Assembly: GCA_964446285.1 (NCBI GenBank)
Contig: CAYUNT010000114.1
Coordinates: forward strand, 1-14,577
Direction: 5' to 3'
Source: CAYUNT01 sp964446285
Lineage (GTDB): Bacteria; Sumerlaeota; Sumerlaeia; SLMS01; CAYUNT01
Length of the DNA: 14,577 nt
The translations under genes were made by a program, and so were the position numbers. Below, one piece after another: positions 8,130-14,577 of this stretch; the first letter of the stretch is position 1, and every line of letters starts with the position of its first letter. The notes under the pieces are model-generated. The model was given only the letters and a program-made list of their open reading frames with translations. It made no database searches and was not told where the DNA came from.

Positions 8130-8477
8130 TTAGGCGCCGCCATTCGGACGGGGGCGTGTTGTGCCACGGCGGACGGAGCCACGCTTTTTGCGCCGGGAGC
8201 GCCAGGTTCCATCCTGCGAATGGAGGTCGTCGGTATCGTTGGGATAAGCCGGTTGCTGATTGCACCACCGCGCCAGGAGAGCGTTGTAGCTTTCGCGCGT
8301 GATGCGAATATGACGCCGGCCAATGCGCACGGCTTCGAGGTCGCCCTGGTGGATGAGCCGATATACATGGCGCAGCGATAAATCACAGAGCTGGGCAACG
8401 CGGCGGCAGCTCATCAAACCAACTGGAGCGCTTGAGGAAACCGGCGAGGCTTCTGGAGCATTCGAGCCAGATTTCAT
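8130..8477 (-). CDS. Excisionase-type winged helix-turn-helix protein
   Basis: This is a 115-residue DNA-binding protein. Residues 22-70 form a MerR/excisionase-like winged helix: MSCRRVAQLCDLSLRHVYRL is the helix-turn-helix, and GDLEAVRIGRRHIRITRES the wing and following helix. The Ser-rich N-terminus (1-20) and the basic tail (about 92-110, SRRKKRGSVRRG) look disordered and could add DNA affinity. In phages and integrative elements such proteins are excisionases (recombination directionality factors) or repressors. Lambda-type small terminase subunits also carry a related wHTH, which is an alternative given the portal gene 73 nt downstream on the same strand. The ATG at 8477 is preferred; an ATG at 8414 would start just at the domain. 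Neither has a strong Shine-Dalgarno. The frame stays open to 8930, but that stretch is low-complexity and unlikely to be coded. AATCCATT repeats about 200-260 bases upstream are candidate binding sites. Confidence 0.72.
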   Translation of the reverse strand: MKSGSNAPEASPVSSSAPVGLMSCRRVAQLCDLSLRHVYRLIHQGDLEAVRIGRRHIRITRESYNALLARWCNQQPAYPNDTDDLHSQDGTWRSRRKKRGSVRRGTTRPRPNGGA

Positions 8478-8670
8478 TCGAAAGGTGCCTTCTGCCGCGC
8501 GGTGGAGAAGGAAGAGGAAAAGTAGAAGGAGGCGCGGCGGCGCGAAGATGCGGCCTGATCGAGCGGGCTGCGGAGCGAGTGCGCGAGCGGGGCCGGTCAG
8601 GGCGCGGCCGCTGGCATTCGGACCTGGCAAAAACGTTGCGCGCTCGAGGCGGGAAAGTCCCTGGAGGGAG

Positions 8671-8741
8671 AATGGATTGCGCGTGGATTGTGAGAAAGTT
8701 CTGATTTTTCGAATGGATTTTTGTGGGATATTAAATGGATT
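8671..8741 (-). repeat. Cluster of AATCCATT direct repeats (candidate operator or iterons)
   Basis: Read on the minus strand, AATCCATT occurs at 8741-8734, 8719-8712 and 8678-8671. A seven-base partial copy, AATCCAC, lies at 8689-8683. All copies have the same orientation, within 71 bases. The start-to-start distances of 22, 30 and 11 bases lie roughly near one to three helical turns. They lie about 195-265 bases upstream of the excisionase-like wHTH gene in the AT-rich part of the gap. Excisionase-type proteins often bind short direct repeats, so an autoregulatory or attachment-site role is an inference, not shown. Confidence 0.4.
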
Positions 8742-8920
8742 CCGCGATGATAACGCCATTTTTCTTTGACATGATTTTCCGTCGTCCTTCACCGTTTTCA
8801 CTGGAAGGGCCGAATGCGCATGGGATGGCAGTGCGTTATGGAAAGAAGAGGGATATAAAAGACGAAAATGATGCAAAGGATCAAAAGGACTCAAGCAACC
8901 CCCAATGACCTTTCGCAGTC

Positions 8921-8983
8921 CACTGCACACTGACCACTGATCACTTCTTCACTCACACCCCACAACTCGCAACTCGCAACAGG
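8921..8983 (+). repeat. Phased heptanucleotide repeat (nine degenerate 7-mers)
   Basis: The stretch divides exactly into nine 7-base units: CACTGCA, CACTGAC, CACTGAT, CACTTCT, TCACTCA, CACCCCA, CAACTCG, CAACTCG, CAACAGG. The first three share CACTG, and units seven and eight are identical. The array ends inside the Shine-Dalgarno of the amylase gene, so it forms the 5' untranslated leader. It resembles the short tandemly repeated heptamers known from cyanobacterial intergenic DNA, although relation to those is only analogy. Slippage at such arrays changes spacer length and could alter expression. Confidence 0.55.
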
Positions 8984-8995
8984 AGCAGTCATTCG

Positions 8996-11521
8996 ATGAA
9001 ACGATTCTATTTTTTCCTGGCCCTATTTTTCGTCGCCGTTCTTCTGGCGGCATGTGCGCCGCGCGGGCAAGCGCCATCGGCGTCCGAAGCAGCTGCACCG
9101 GCCGTCGTGGCTGCTTCCGCGTCCATGCAACCCACTCCCGTTCCCGCTCCGCCGCCGATTTGGCGCACCGATGTGGCGGCCTCTCCTTTGCAACCTGTGG
9201 TGATGACGCCTGGCGAAGTGCGGCGCGTATCGCTGCGGGGCGCCGCGAAAGGGACGATTGAAAAAATCACTTCGGTCACTGCGCGCGACTCGATCGGCCT
9301 CTCATTTACAGTGGCAGATGGCGATACGCTGGAGATCGCCGCAGGCGGCGGCGGAAAAGGCGTTTCCATTGTCCGCGCCGCGGTCCAGCTCGCGGGCGGC
9401 GGCGCGCAAACGGTGGCGTTTCCCGTCGCGGTCAAGCAGGTTCCGCTTGTCGAATTCCAATACACCCCTCCGGCGGGCAAAAAACCTGCGCATGTCTATC
9501 TGGCTGGGAGCTTCAATGGTTGGAGCATGAACCGTGACGAGTTTCTGGCAGGGGCGGACGGCGTATTCCGCATTCGCAAGGCCATCGCGCCCGGTTCGCA
9601 TACCTACAAATTCGTGGTCGATGGCGAGTGGATGAGCGATCCGGGCAATCCGAAAACAGACGACAGCGGGTATGGAAACTCGCTGTTGCGCGTCGAGGGC
9701 GAAGCGCGCCAGCCCATCGAATTTTCTGTTCTCAGCAAGGAAATGCCCGGGGCGGGCGCGCAAGGCGGATTCGAGGCGGCGCTCGACGCGGGCGACCGTC
9801 TGGACCCCGCCACCCTGGCCGTCATCGTGAACAACCGCGAAATGACCGCCGCCGCATGGGAACTTGCCGCGGATGGCCGGCGCATCCTTTTGAAAATCCC
9901 CCAGGCCGATTGGGGCGAAGACAATAACGTTATGCTCTTAGCGCAGTCCGCCTCGGGACGCCTCGGAACGGCGCAGGCGCAATTCAGCTATCGCGCTGCC
10001 GCCCGCCGCCCACAGGACGAAATCATCTACTACGCAATGACGGACCGCTTCTGCGACGGGGACGCGTCGCGCAACGCCCCCACCGCCGACCCGCGCGTGA
10101 AGCCGCTGGCGAATTACCTGGGTGGCGATTGGGCGGGCATTACACGCAAGGTCAACGAAGGATATTTCGACAGCCTCGGGGTCTCGACGATCTGGATTTC
10201 GCCGCCGAACCGCAACACGCAAAAGGTCGAGCAGGAATCTATTCCGCCAGGGCGGTTTTTCACGTCGTATCACGGCTATTGGCCCATCTCGCAAACAGAA
10301 ACCAACGAGCAATTCGGCTCGATGGACGATCTGAAAACCCTTGTGCGCTCGGCCCACGAGCGGCGCATGGCCGTGCTGCTCGATTTCGTGGCGAATCACG
10401 TCCACGAGGACAATCCGCTCTACAAAGAGCATCCGGAATGGGCCGCGCCGCTGACGCTGCCCGACGGACGCAAGAACATCCGCCTCTTCGATGAATTCCC
10501 GCTGACGACGTGGTTTGATACCTTCTTGCCGACGCTCGATTACGAGCGGTTCGCGGCCATTCGTACGGTCATGGTGGATAGCGCCGTGTATTGGCTGCGC
10601 GAGAGCGGCGCGGATGGATTCCGGCACGACGCAGTGAAGCATATCCCGACGGAATTCTGGCGCGACCTGACGGCGGCCCTTCATCGCGAAATCGAGATGA
10701 AAGAAGGGCGCGCGATCTATCAGGTGGGCGAATCCATTTCGGGCTACGATACCGTGGCGCGCTATGTAGGGCCGGATTTAATGTCGGGCCAGTTTGACTT
10801 CCCCGGCTATTTCACGCTGCGCAACGTGCTGGCGCTCGAGCGCGGCTCGATGACCGACATGGCCGATTCGCTGAAAAACGCAGCGGTGTATTATCCTGCG
10901 TGCGGTGTGATGAGCACGCTGCTCGGCAACCACGACTTCAGCCGGTTCATGGCCTACGCGGACGGCGACGTGGTGCCCGACAGCGGCGTTGACGAAAAGG
11001 AAATCGGATACACGAATCCGCCGCGCGTGGATCGCCCCGACACCCGCGACAAGCTGCGGCTGGCGTTCGCGTGGCTGATGACGACGCCCGGCGCGCCAAT
11101 GATTTTCTACGGCGACGAGATCGGCATGACGGGCGCGGGCGATCCGGACAACCGGCGCCCGATGGTGTGGGGCGGCCTGACGGACGATCAGCGGCAGATG
11201 TTCGAGGCGGTGGCGGCGCTGGGTCACGCGCGGCAGGCTTCGATCGCCTTGCGGCGCGGATGGGTTCAGCCGATTTATGCCGACGCCGAACGGGTTGTTT
11301 TCGCGCGCGTCAGCCCCGAAGAAACGATGTTGGTGGTGCTTTCGCGGCGTCCGGCCTCCGCCGGGTTCTCGTTCGAGCTGCCTGCATCCTGGGGCGCGCC
11401 TGCGCGGCTCGATCCGGTGGTTTCCGCCAAAACCAAGTGCGAACTGCAGGGGCGGCGCGTCAGCGTGTCGGACGCGGCGCATGGTTACGGCGTCTGGCGC
11501 GTGCGCTGGGACGCGAAATAA
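8996..11521 (+). CDS. GH13 alpha-amylase-family lipoprotein with CBM48 domain
   Basis: This is an 841-residue glycoside hydrolase for alpha-glucans (starch, glycogen, maltodextrin), anchored outside the cytoplasm. A lipoprotein signal ends in the lipobox LLAAC (C20), followed by an Ala/Ser/Pro-rich tether. Then come a beta-rich domain (about 55-150), a CBM48/AMPK-type glycogen-binding domain (about 152-235, with VYLAGSFNGW and HTYKFVVDGEW), and another beta-sandwich-like segment (about 240-335). The GH13 barrel starts at EIIYYAMTDRF (342). All four conserved regions are present: D463 to H468 (DFVANH), nucleophile D545 in FRHDAVKH, acid/base E579 in QVGES, and H646-D647 in LGNHD. A short C-terminal beta domain ends the protein. 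AGGAG at 8981-8985 sets the ATG at 8996. The subfamily, and hydrolysis versus transglycosylation, cannot be decided from the sequence. The gene could be cotranscribed with the secreted protein 68 nt downstream. Confidence 0.94.
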   Translation: MKRFYFFLALFFVAVLLAACAPRGQAPSASEAAAPAVVAASASMQPTPVPAPPPIWRTDVAASPLQPVVMTPGEVRRVSLRGAAKGTIEKITSVTARDSIGLSFTVADGDTLEIAAGGGGKGVSIVRAAVQLAGGGAQTVAFPVAVKQVPLVEFQYTPPAGKKPAHVYLAGSFNGWSMNRDEFLAGADGVFRIRKAIAPGSHTYKFVVDGEWMSDPGNPKTDDSGYGNSLLRVEGEARQPIEFSVLSKEMPGAGAQGGFEAALDAGDRLDPATLAVIVNNREMTAAAWELAADGRRILLKIPQADWGEDNNVMLLAQSASGRLGTAQAQFSYRAAARRPQDEIIYYAMTDRFCDGDASRNAPTADPRVKPLANYLGGDWAGITRKVNEGYFDSLGVSTIWISPPNRNTQKVEQESIPPGRFFTSYHGYWPISQTETNEQFGSMDDLKTLVRSAHERRMAVLLDFVANHVHEDNPLYKEHPEWAAPLTLPDGRKNIRLFDEFPLTTWFDTFLPTLDYERFAAIRTVMVDSAVYWLRESGADGFRHDAVKHIPTEFWRDLTAALHREIEMKEGRAIYQVGESISGYDTVARYVGPDLMSGQFDFPGYFTLRNVLALERGSMTDMADSLKNAAVYYPACGVMSTLLGNHDFSRFMAYADGDVVPDSGVDEKEIGYTNPPRVDRPDTRDKLRLAFAWLMTTPGAPMIFYGDEIGMTGAGDPDNRRPMVWGGLTDDQRQMFEAVAALGHARQASIALRRGWVQPIYADAERVVFARVSPEETMLVVLSRRPASAGFSFELPASWGAPARLDPVVSAKTKCELQGRRVSVSDAAHGYGVWRVRWDAK

Positions 11522-11589
11522 CCGCAAGCAGTACACACATAGTGCACAGGGAATTGCTTCGGGACATATTTCACAAAATGGAATTCACA

Positions 11590-12573
11590 ATGAAAACAAC
11601 CGCCGCGACTTTGAATTCGGTTTATTTTCCTCGTCCGCACTTTGGATTTTACGCGGGATGGCGATTGGTTCTGGCCGTCGGATGGATCGCGATGCTTCTG
11701 TTCGGCGCATTGGGAGGAGGGGGCGCCTTTGCGGCGGAAGGGGGGCAGGGGGGCCGGAGGGCGTGCGGTCCCACAGGCCGAGTGTTGATCGTCGCCGTCG
11801 AGGGGCCAAAGGCCGAGGAATTGGCCGAGCCGCTTGGCGCTGCCATTCAGGCGCGATTTGCCGAGGCGGCCGCGGCGAACATTGCCAATTCAAATCTCGC
11901 GGCGCGCATTTTTGCCACCGCGAGCGCAAAAGAAACGGCGAAAATCGTTCTCAATACGCTCGCGGCCGACCGCAAGGAAATCGGGGCGGTGATTAATCTG
12001 ATACTCGCACCGCCAACAGGGAATCCTGCCGATGCGCCCCCGCGGGCCGTTGCGGAGGTTTACCATTACGCTTTCGGCCCAATCGCAAAGGAACACGTCT
12101 CCAGCCCGGAATACAGTTTCAAGTTCGGGTCTGATTCCGCCTTGATGGCGATCAATCTGCATCGGCTGGCGACGGGCAAAGCCGAAGCGGCAGGCCCTGG
12201 CAAATCGGCCGCGACTTTGTTTCCGGAATTCGAGATTGCGCCGGCCTCGCAGGCCAATCTCTTGCTGCCGGCGTCGATTTTGCGGAAGACGGTGCGGCTC
12301 ACTGTCCCAGAAGAGAAGGTTGCCGGCGCGAAACTTGCCTCGTTCGCGGGCTATCTGGCCGATGCGTTTGTTTCGTTTCAATCCGGCGGAGACTGCGCCG
12401 CAATGGGCGTTGTATCCGATAAAGCAAAACGCCGCGGCGGTCCGGCGAACCTCCAGATTTCCATATCACTTTTCACATACAATGACAAGGATACCGCCCA
12501 AGGACAGGAAGGCGATTCGCCCGCCGCCGCAACCGCGCCTTCCGCCCCCGTTCGCACGATTCATCCATTTTAA
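11590..12573 (+). CDS. Secreted protein of unknown function, possibly the truncated front part of a fusion
   Basis: This 327-residue product matches no family I recognise. The N-terminus has a long basic n-region (1-27), a hydrophobic core (WRLVLAVGWIAMLLFGALG, about 28-46) and a probable signal cleavage at AFAAE. The mature part is Ala-rich with alternating beta and alpha character. Examples are RVLIVAVEGPKAEELAEPLG, which resembles a strand followed by a helix, and AVINLILAPP. The last 30 or so residues are Gln/Asp/Pro/Ala-rich and look like a linker. The ATG at 11590 is favoured by GGAA six bases upstream; an ATG at 11578 would add MEFT. The TAA at 12571-12573 is followed in the same frame by coding-like sequence running into the deacylase, so this may be only the front of a longer gene. 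Position 68 nt after the amylase gene suggests cotranscription. Confidence 0.65.
   Translation: MKTTAATLNSVYFPRPHFGFYAGWRLVLAVGWIAMLLFGALGGGGAFAAEGGQGGRRACGPTGRVLIVAVEGPKAEELAEPLGAAIQARFAEAAAANIANSNLAARIFATASAKETAKIVLNTLAADRKEIGAVINLILAPPTGNPADAPPRAVAEVYHYAFGPIAKEHVSSPEYSFKFGSDSALMAINLHRLATGKAEAAGPGKSAATLFPEFEIAPASQANLLLPASILRKTVRLTVPEEKVAGAKLASFAGYLADAFVSFQSGGDCAAMGVVSDKAKRRGGPANLQISISLFTYNDKDTAQGQEGDSPAAATAPSAPVRTIHPF
12571..12573 (+). other. Single in-frame TAA separating the secreted ORF from the deacylase ORF
   Basis: The two plus-strand ORFs on either side are in the same frame. After the TAA the frame stays open: SGRDYADNLTTVTPY, then a segment ending in RTVPVRLESYTPLG, an acidic/Ala linker, and finally the deacylase domain at about 12826. 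Third positions of the roughly 80 codons after the TAA are predominantly G or C, like real genes here. A one-base change (for example CAA or GAA) would give a continuous 895-residue exported protein. The stop could be a real nonsense mutation, a sequencing or assembly error, or a genuine gene boundary. Confidence 0.6.
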
Positions 12574-12651
12574 TCCGGGCGGGATTACGCCGACAATCTG
12601 ACCACCGTCACACCCTACACACTCACTGTCACCGATCCCGCGGCGAGCGAT

Positions 12652-14277
12652 TTGCGAAAGGCCGCCGACAAGGGCGCATTCGTCACGTCGTCTCTGCGGG
12701 GCATAGTTCGCACAGTGCCGGTCCGCTTGGAATCCTATACGCCGCTTGGCAATCCCGCGCCAGATGACGAAGATGCGGACAATCAAATCGCCGCCGCCGC
12801 CATCGCGCTTTCCGCCGCCGAAACCTTCGATACTATCATCGAAGGGGCTACGGTTTTTGACGGAACCAAGGACGGAAAACGCTTCCGCGCCGATGTGGGA
12901 ATTGTGGGCGAGCGGATTGCGGCCGTCGGCGATCTGAAAGGCCGCAAGCGCACGAAGACCATTGCGGGCGCCGGACTTTTCCTGATGCCGGGCTTCATCG
13001 ACATCCATAGCCATGCCGATAACAGCATATTAGAGGAATCTTATGCGCCTTCGCATGTTCGCCAGGGAATCACGACAGTGCTTGCGGGCAATTGCTCATT
13101 CTCGCCGCTCGATATTGGCGGATTTCTTCGCTCAATCGAAGTGGAGGGCGCGGCAATCAATCTGGGCGAGTTGATCGGCAACCGGCCCGTCCGCCGCCGT
13201 GTGCTCGGCGAGCGAAAAGGCATGTTCCCCTATGGCGATCTCTACCGCGAGAAGGAACTTGTGGACCTCGGCATGGAAGAAGGGGCGTTCGGAATGTCAT
13301 CGGGCCTCATCTACACGACGAGCGAAGAGGCTTTCGCTTGGGAACTGGCGGAAATGGCCAAGCAGTTGAAGCCCTATGGCGGATTTTACGCCTCGCATGT
13401 TCGTGGGGAATCTGACGAGGTGCTCGATGCCATTCGCGAGGCGATTTACATTGGCGAAATCGCCGAGGTGCCGGTGCAAATCTCGCACATGAAAGTGCTC
13501 TCCAAACGCAACTGGGGGCAGATGGCCGATTACCTGTTGATCATGAAATCGGCGCGGGCGCGGGGCCTGGACGTGACGGGCGATCAGTATCCCTGGCGCG
13601 CATCGGGTCCGGCGGGACACTACGGCCTCTACAAATTGATGGTGCGCGAGGCCATTGAAAACGAATCGCCAGAGGTCGTCTTCCTGAAAGACATGCCCGG
13701 GAAATACGCGCGCTATTCCGGGCGCACGCTGAACGAACTCCTCGATGCGGAAAAAATGACGCCCGAGGACCTGATCAAGGACCTCAATCTGACGCCCAAG
13801 TCGAAGATTTACGCGGCTTATTTATGCATTGGCGAGGATGACCTGTTGCTGCCGATGAAAGAGGATTTCGTCATGGTCTGCACAGATGCCGGCCTCGTGT
13901 CGCTTGAAGACATCGAACAAGGCAAAGTCTGGGACGATCATCCGCGAAAGTTCAGGTCGTATCCGGAGTTTTTCGCCAAATACGTTCGCGACAGGAATGT
14001 GTGTTCGTGGGAACTGGGCGTGTTCAAATGCACGGGCCTGCCCGCCTGGCGCATGAAGTTGGCCGACCGCGGCGTCATCCGGCCCGGCGCGTATGCCGAC
14101 CTTGTTTTGCTCGATCCCGAACGGCTCGATCCGGCCGCCGATTATCGCGATCAAACGGCGCCGCCCAAAGGAATTCTTTATGTGTTCCTCAATGGGCAGG
14201 CGGTGGTGAAAGACGGGCAAATGACAAAGGTCCGCGCGGGGAAACCTCTTTTCGCTTACGGCCACCGCAAACCATAG
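12652..14277 (+). CDS. N-acyl-D-amino-acid deacylase (D-aminoacylase) family amidohydrolase
   Basis: This ORF encodes a metal-dependent amidohydrolase of the D-aminoacylase type, which releases D-amino acids from N-acyl-D-amino acids. Numbered from the TTG at 12652 (541 residues), the barrel begins at about 59 (FDTIIEGATVFDGT) and carries all expected ligands: H119 and H121 in DIHSHAD, C148 in LAGNCSF, H249 in YASHVRGE, H279 in QISHMKV and D412 in VCTDAG. The spacings H to C (29) and H249 to H279 (30) match the Alcaligenes D-aminoacylase pattern. The C-terminus returns to the small beta domain (GAYADLVLLDPERLDPA). The start is unclear: there is no ATG before the domain, and neither the TTG nor a GTG at 12715 has a good ribosome-binding site. 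About 58 non-domain residues precede the barrel and continue in frame from the upstream secreted ORF. If fused, the enzyme is exported; if not, it is cytosolic. Dipeptidase-like substrates are an alternative. Confidence 0.85.
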   Translation: MRKAADKGAFVTSSLRGIVRTVPVRLESYTPLGNPAPDDEDADNQIAAAAIALSAAETFDTIIEGATVFDGTKDGKRFRADVGIVGERIAAVGDLKGRKRTKTIAGAGLFLMPGFIDIHSHADNSILEESYAPSHVRQGITTVLAGNCSFSPLDIGGFLRSIEVEGAAINLGELIGNRPVRRRVLGERKGMFPYGDLYREKELVDLGMEEGAFGMSSGLIYTTSEEAFAWELAEMAKQLKPYGGFYASHVRGESDEVLDAIREAIYIGEIAEVPVQISHMKVLSKRNWGQMADYLLIMKSARARGLDVTGDQYPWRASGPAGHYGLYKLMVREAIENESPEVVFLKDMPGKYARYSGRTLNELLDAEKMTPEDLIKDLNLTPKSKIYAAYLCIGEDDLLLPMKEDFVMVCTDAGLVSLEDIEQGKVWDDHPRKFRSYPEFFAKYVRDRNVCSWELGVFKCTGLPAWRMKLADRGVIRPGAYADLVLLDPERLDPAADYRDQTAPPKGILYVFLNGQAVVKDGQMTKVRAGKPLFAYGHRKP

Positions 14278-14302
14278 ACGCGCCTGCCCCCCGCTGTCTT
14301 CT

Positions 14303-14533
14303 TCACTCCATCTTCTTTTGCTCTGTTTCCTTTTGCTCTGCCTTGACAAAAAACGGCACGCCCACGCGCTGGATGTGTTCGACGACACTGGTGTCACTGA
14401 TCATGCGAAAGATGGAAAGGTCGATGGTATAAGGCAAAAGCAGATCATCGAGTTCGGTCATGATGTCGTAAAGAATGTCCAGCGTCAGGTCTTCGTCGCC
14501 GATCAGGGTCAGGTCAATATCCGAAGGGCGCAT
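14303..14533 (-). CDS. MNT-type nucleotidyltransferase, partial or truncated
   Basis: These 76 residues match the C-terminal two thirds of small nucleotidyltransferase-fold proteins: PSDIDLTLIG carries the metal-binding DxD (D5, D7), followed by a helix, DDLLLPYTIDLSIF with the third acidic residue, and VEHIQRVGVPFF near the end. These proteins often pair with HEPN-domain toxins as antitoxins that modify the toxin. The GSRAxG motif that should lie just before RPSDIDL is not encoded upstream in this frame, which stays open to the window edge as PLQKNE before the ATG. Either the gene is N-terminally broken, perhaps by a frameshift in the 7-base A/T run at 14538-14544, or it starts at the 14533 ATG as a degenerate product. 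The tail (KAEQKETEQKKME) is a charged extension. No HEPN gene lies downstream; a partner could lie beyond the right edge. It converges with the deacylase, with 25 bases between stops. Confidence 0.6.
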   Translation of the reverse strand: MRPSDIDLTLIGDEDLTLDILYDIMTELDDLLLPYTIDLSIFRMISDTSVVEHIQRVGVPFFVKAEQKETEQKKME

Positions 14534-14577
14534 CTCATTTTTTTGCAGCGGTTGTAGGTGGGTTTGATGTTGTGGGA

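Larger units (their letters stand above)
8478..8995. other. Divergent non-coding region between the phage-like pair and the amylase gene
   Basis: This 518-nt stretch separates the minus-strand wHTH gene from the plus-strand amylase gene. From 8495 to about 8690 it is GC-rich with a polypurine bias on the + strand and holds no credible gene in any frame. From about 8690 to 8900 it is clearly more AT-rich, as expected of a control region, and contains the AATGGATT repeats. A TATAAA at 8854-8859 and a TTGACA at 8766-8771 occur on the + strand, but neither has a partner box at normal spacing. The last 75 bases carry a phased heptanucleotide repeat and the amylase ribosome-binding site AGGAG (8981-8985). 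Confidence 0.6.

Noticed and set aside
8057..8398. N-terminal extension of the portal gene overlapping the wHTH gene
   Set aside because: It is antisense-free but overlaps the wHTH coding region in another frame, and portal homology starts only after the 8056 ATG.
8766..8771. TTGACA as a -35 box
   Set aside because: No -10-like hexamer lies 16-18 bases downstream, and TATAAA at 8854 is far too distant.
8478..8930. N-terminal extension of the wHTH gene to 8930
   Set aside because: The stretch is low-complexity with a chance Leu/Phe run, overlaps the repeat-bearing control region, and is not like any excisionase N-terminus.
6470..8943. CTGATCA at 6470-6476 and 8937-8943 as attachment-site repeats flanking the phage-like pair
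   Set aside because: Only 7 bases with a palindromic core; the match is easily expected by chance and no integrase or tRNA target is present.
9938..10684. Minus-strand frames over the amylase gene, including 10778-11536
   Set aside because: All four GH13 catalytic regions lie on the plus strand in these intervals; the antisense frames are shadows.
11071..11589. Start of the secreted ORF inside the amylase gene
   Set aside because: This part overlaps the conserved C-terminal half of the amylase in another frame; a signal peptide begins only at 11590 (or 11578).

Overview
The window is a GC-rich bacterial chromosome segment with strong G/C preference at third codon positions. It carries ordinary metabolic and quality-control genes plus one small phage-derived island. 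A lipobox lipoprotein, Sec signal peptides and a cytoplasmic Lon point to a cell with exported compartments, probably a diderm. The phylum cannot be fixed from the sequence; a poorly sampled, environmental or candidate-phylum lineage is only my impression. TAA, TAG and TGA all end recognisable genes here, so the standard code applies. No rRNA, tRNA, CRISPR array or insertion sequence was seen.

Layout: 1-376 holds no convincing gene, only a possible minus-strand remnant. 377-2800 (+) is a complete Lon protease followed by a probable hairpin terminator. 2976-3686 (+) is a stand-alone RibD C-terminal (dihydrofolate-reductase-fold) reductase. 3887-4993 (+) is a class I PLP aminotransferase. 5085-6446 (+) is an exported phospholipase-D-like protein with two HKD motifs. 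These four are co-oriented, but gaps of 91-200 nt suggest separate or loosely coupled transcription.

The phage-like island lies on the minus strand. An excisionase-type winged-helix protein (8477-8130) is followed by an intact Mu gp29-like (DUF935) portal protein (8056-6473). No terminase, capsid, tail or integrase gene lies beside them. Upstream of the pair is about 520 nt of non-coding DNA. It contains a cluster of AATCCATT direct repeats and, next to the following gene, a phased heptanucleotide repeat.

Plus-strand genes resume with a lipoprotein GH13 alpha-amylase-like enzyme carrying a CBM48 domain (8996-11521). Next come a secreted protein of unknown function (11590-12573) and an N-acyl-D-amino-acid deacylase (D-aminoacylase) family amidohydrolase (ORF 12652-14277). 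The last two share one reading frame and are separated by a single TAA at 12571-12573, with coding-like sequence on both sides. They may be one exported protein interrupted by a nonsense codon. The right edge holds a partial minus-strand nucleotidyltransferase (MNT-like) whose N-terminal GS motif is absent from the visible sequence.

The exported proteins (PLD-like, amylase, unknown protein and possibly the deacylase) suggest use or remodelling of external polymers. No single pathway ties the window together.
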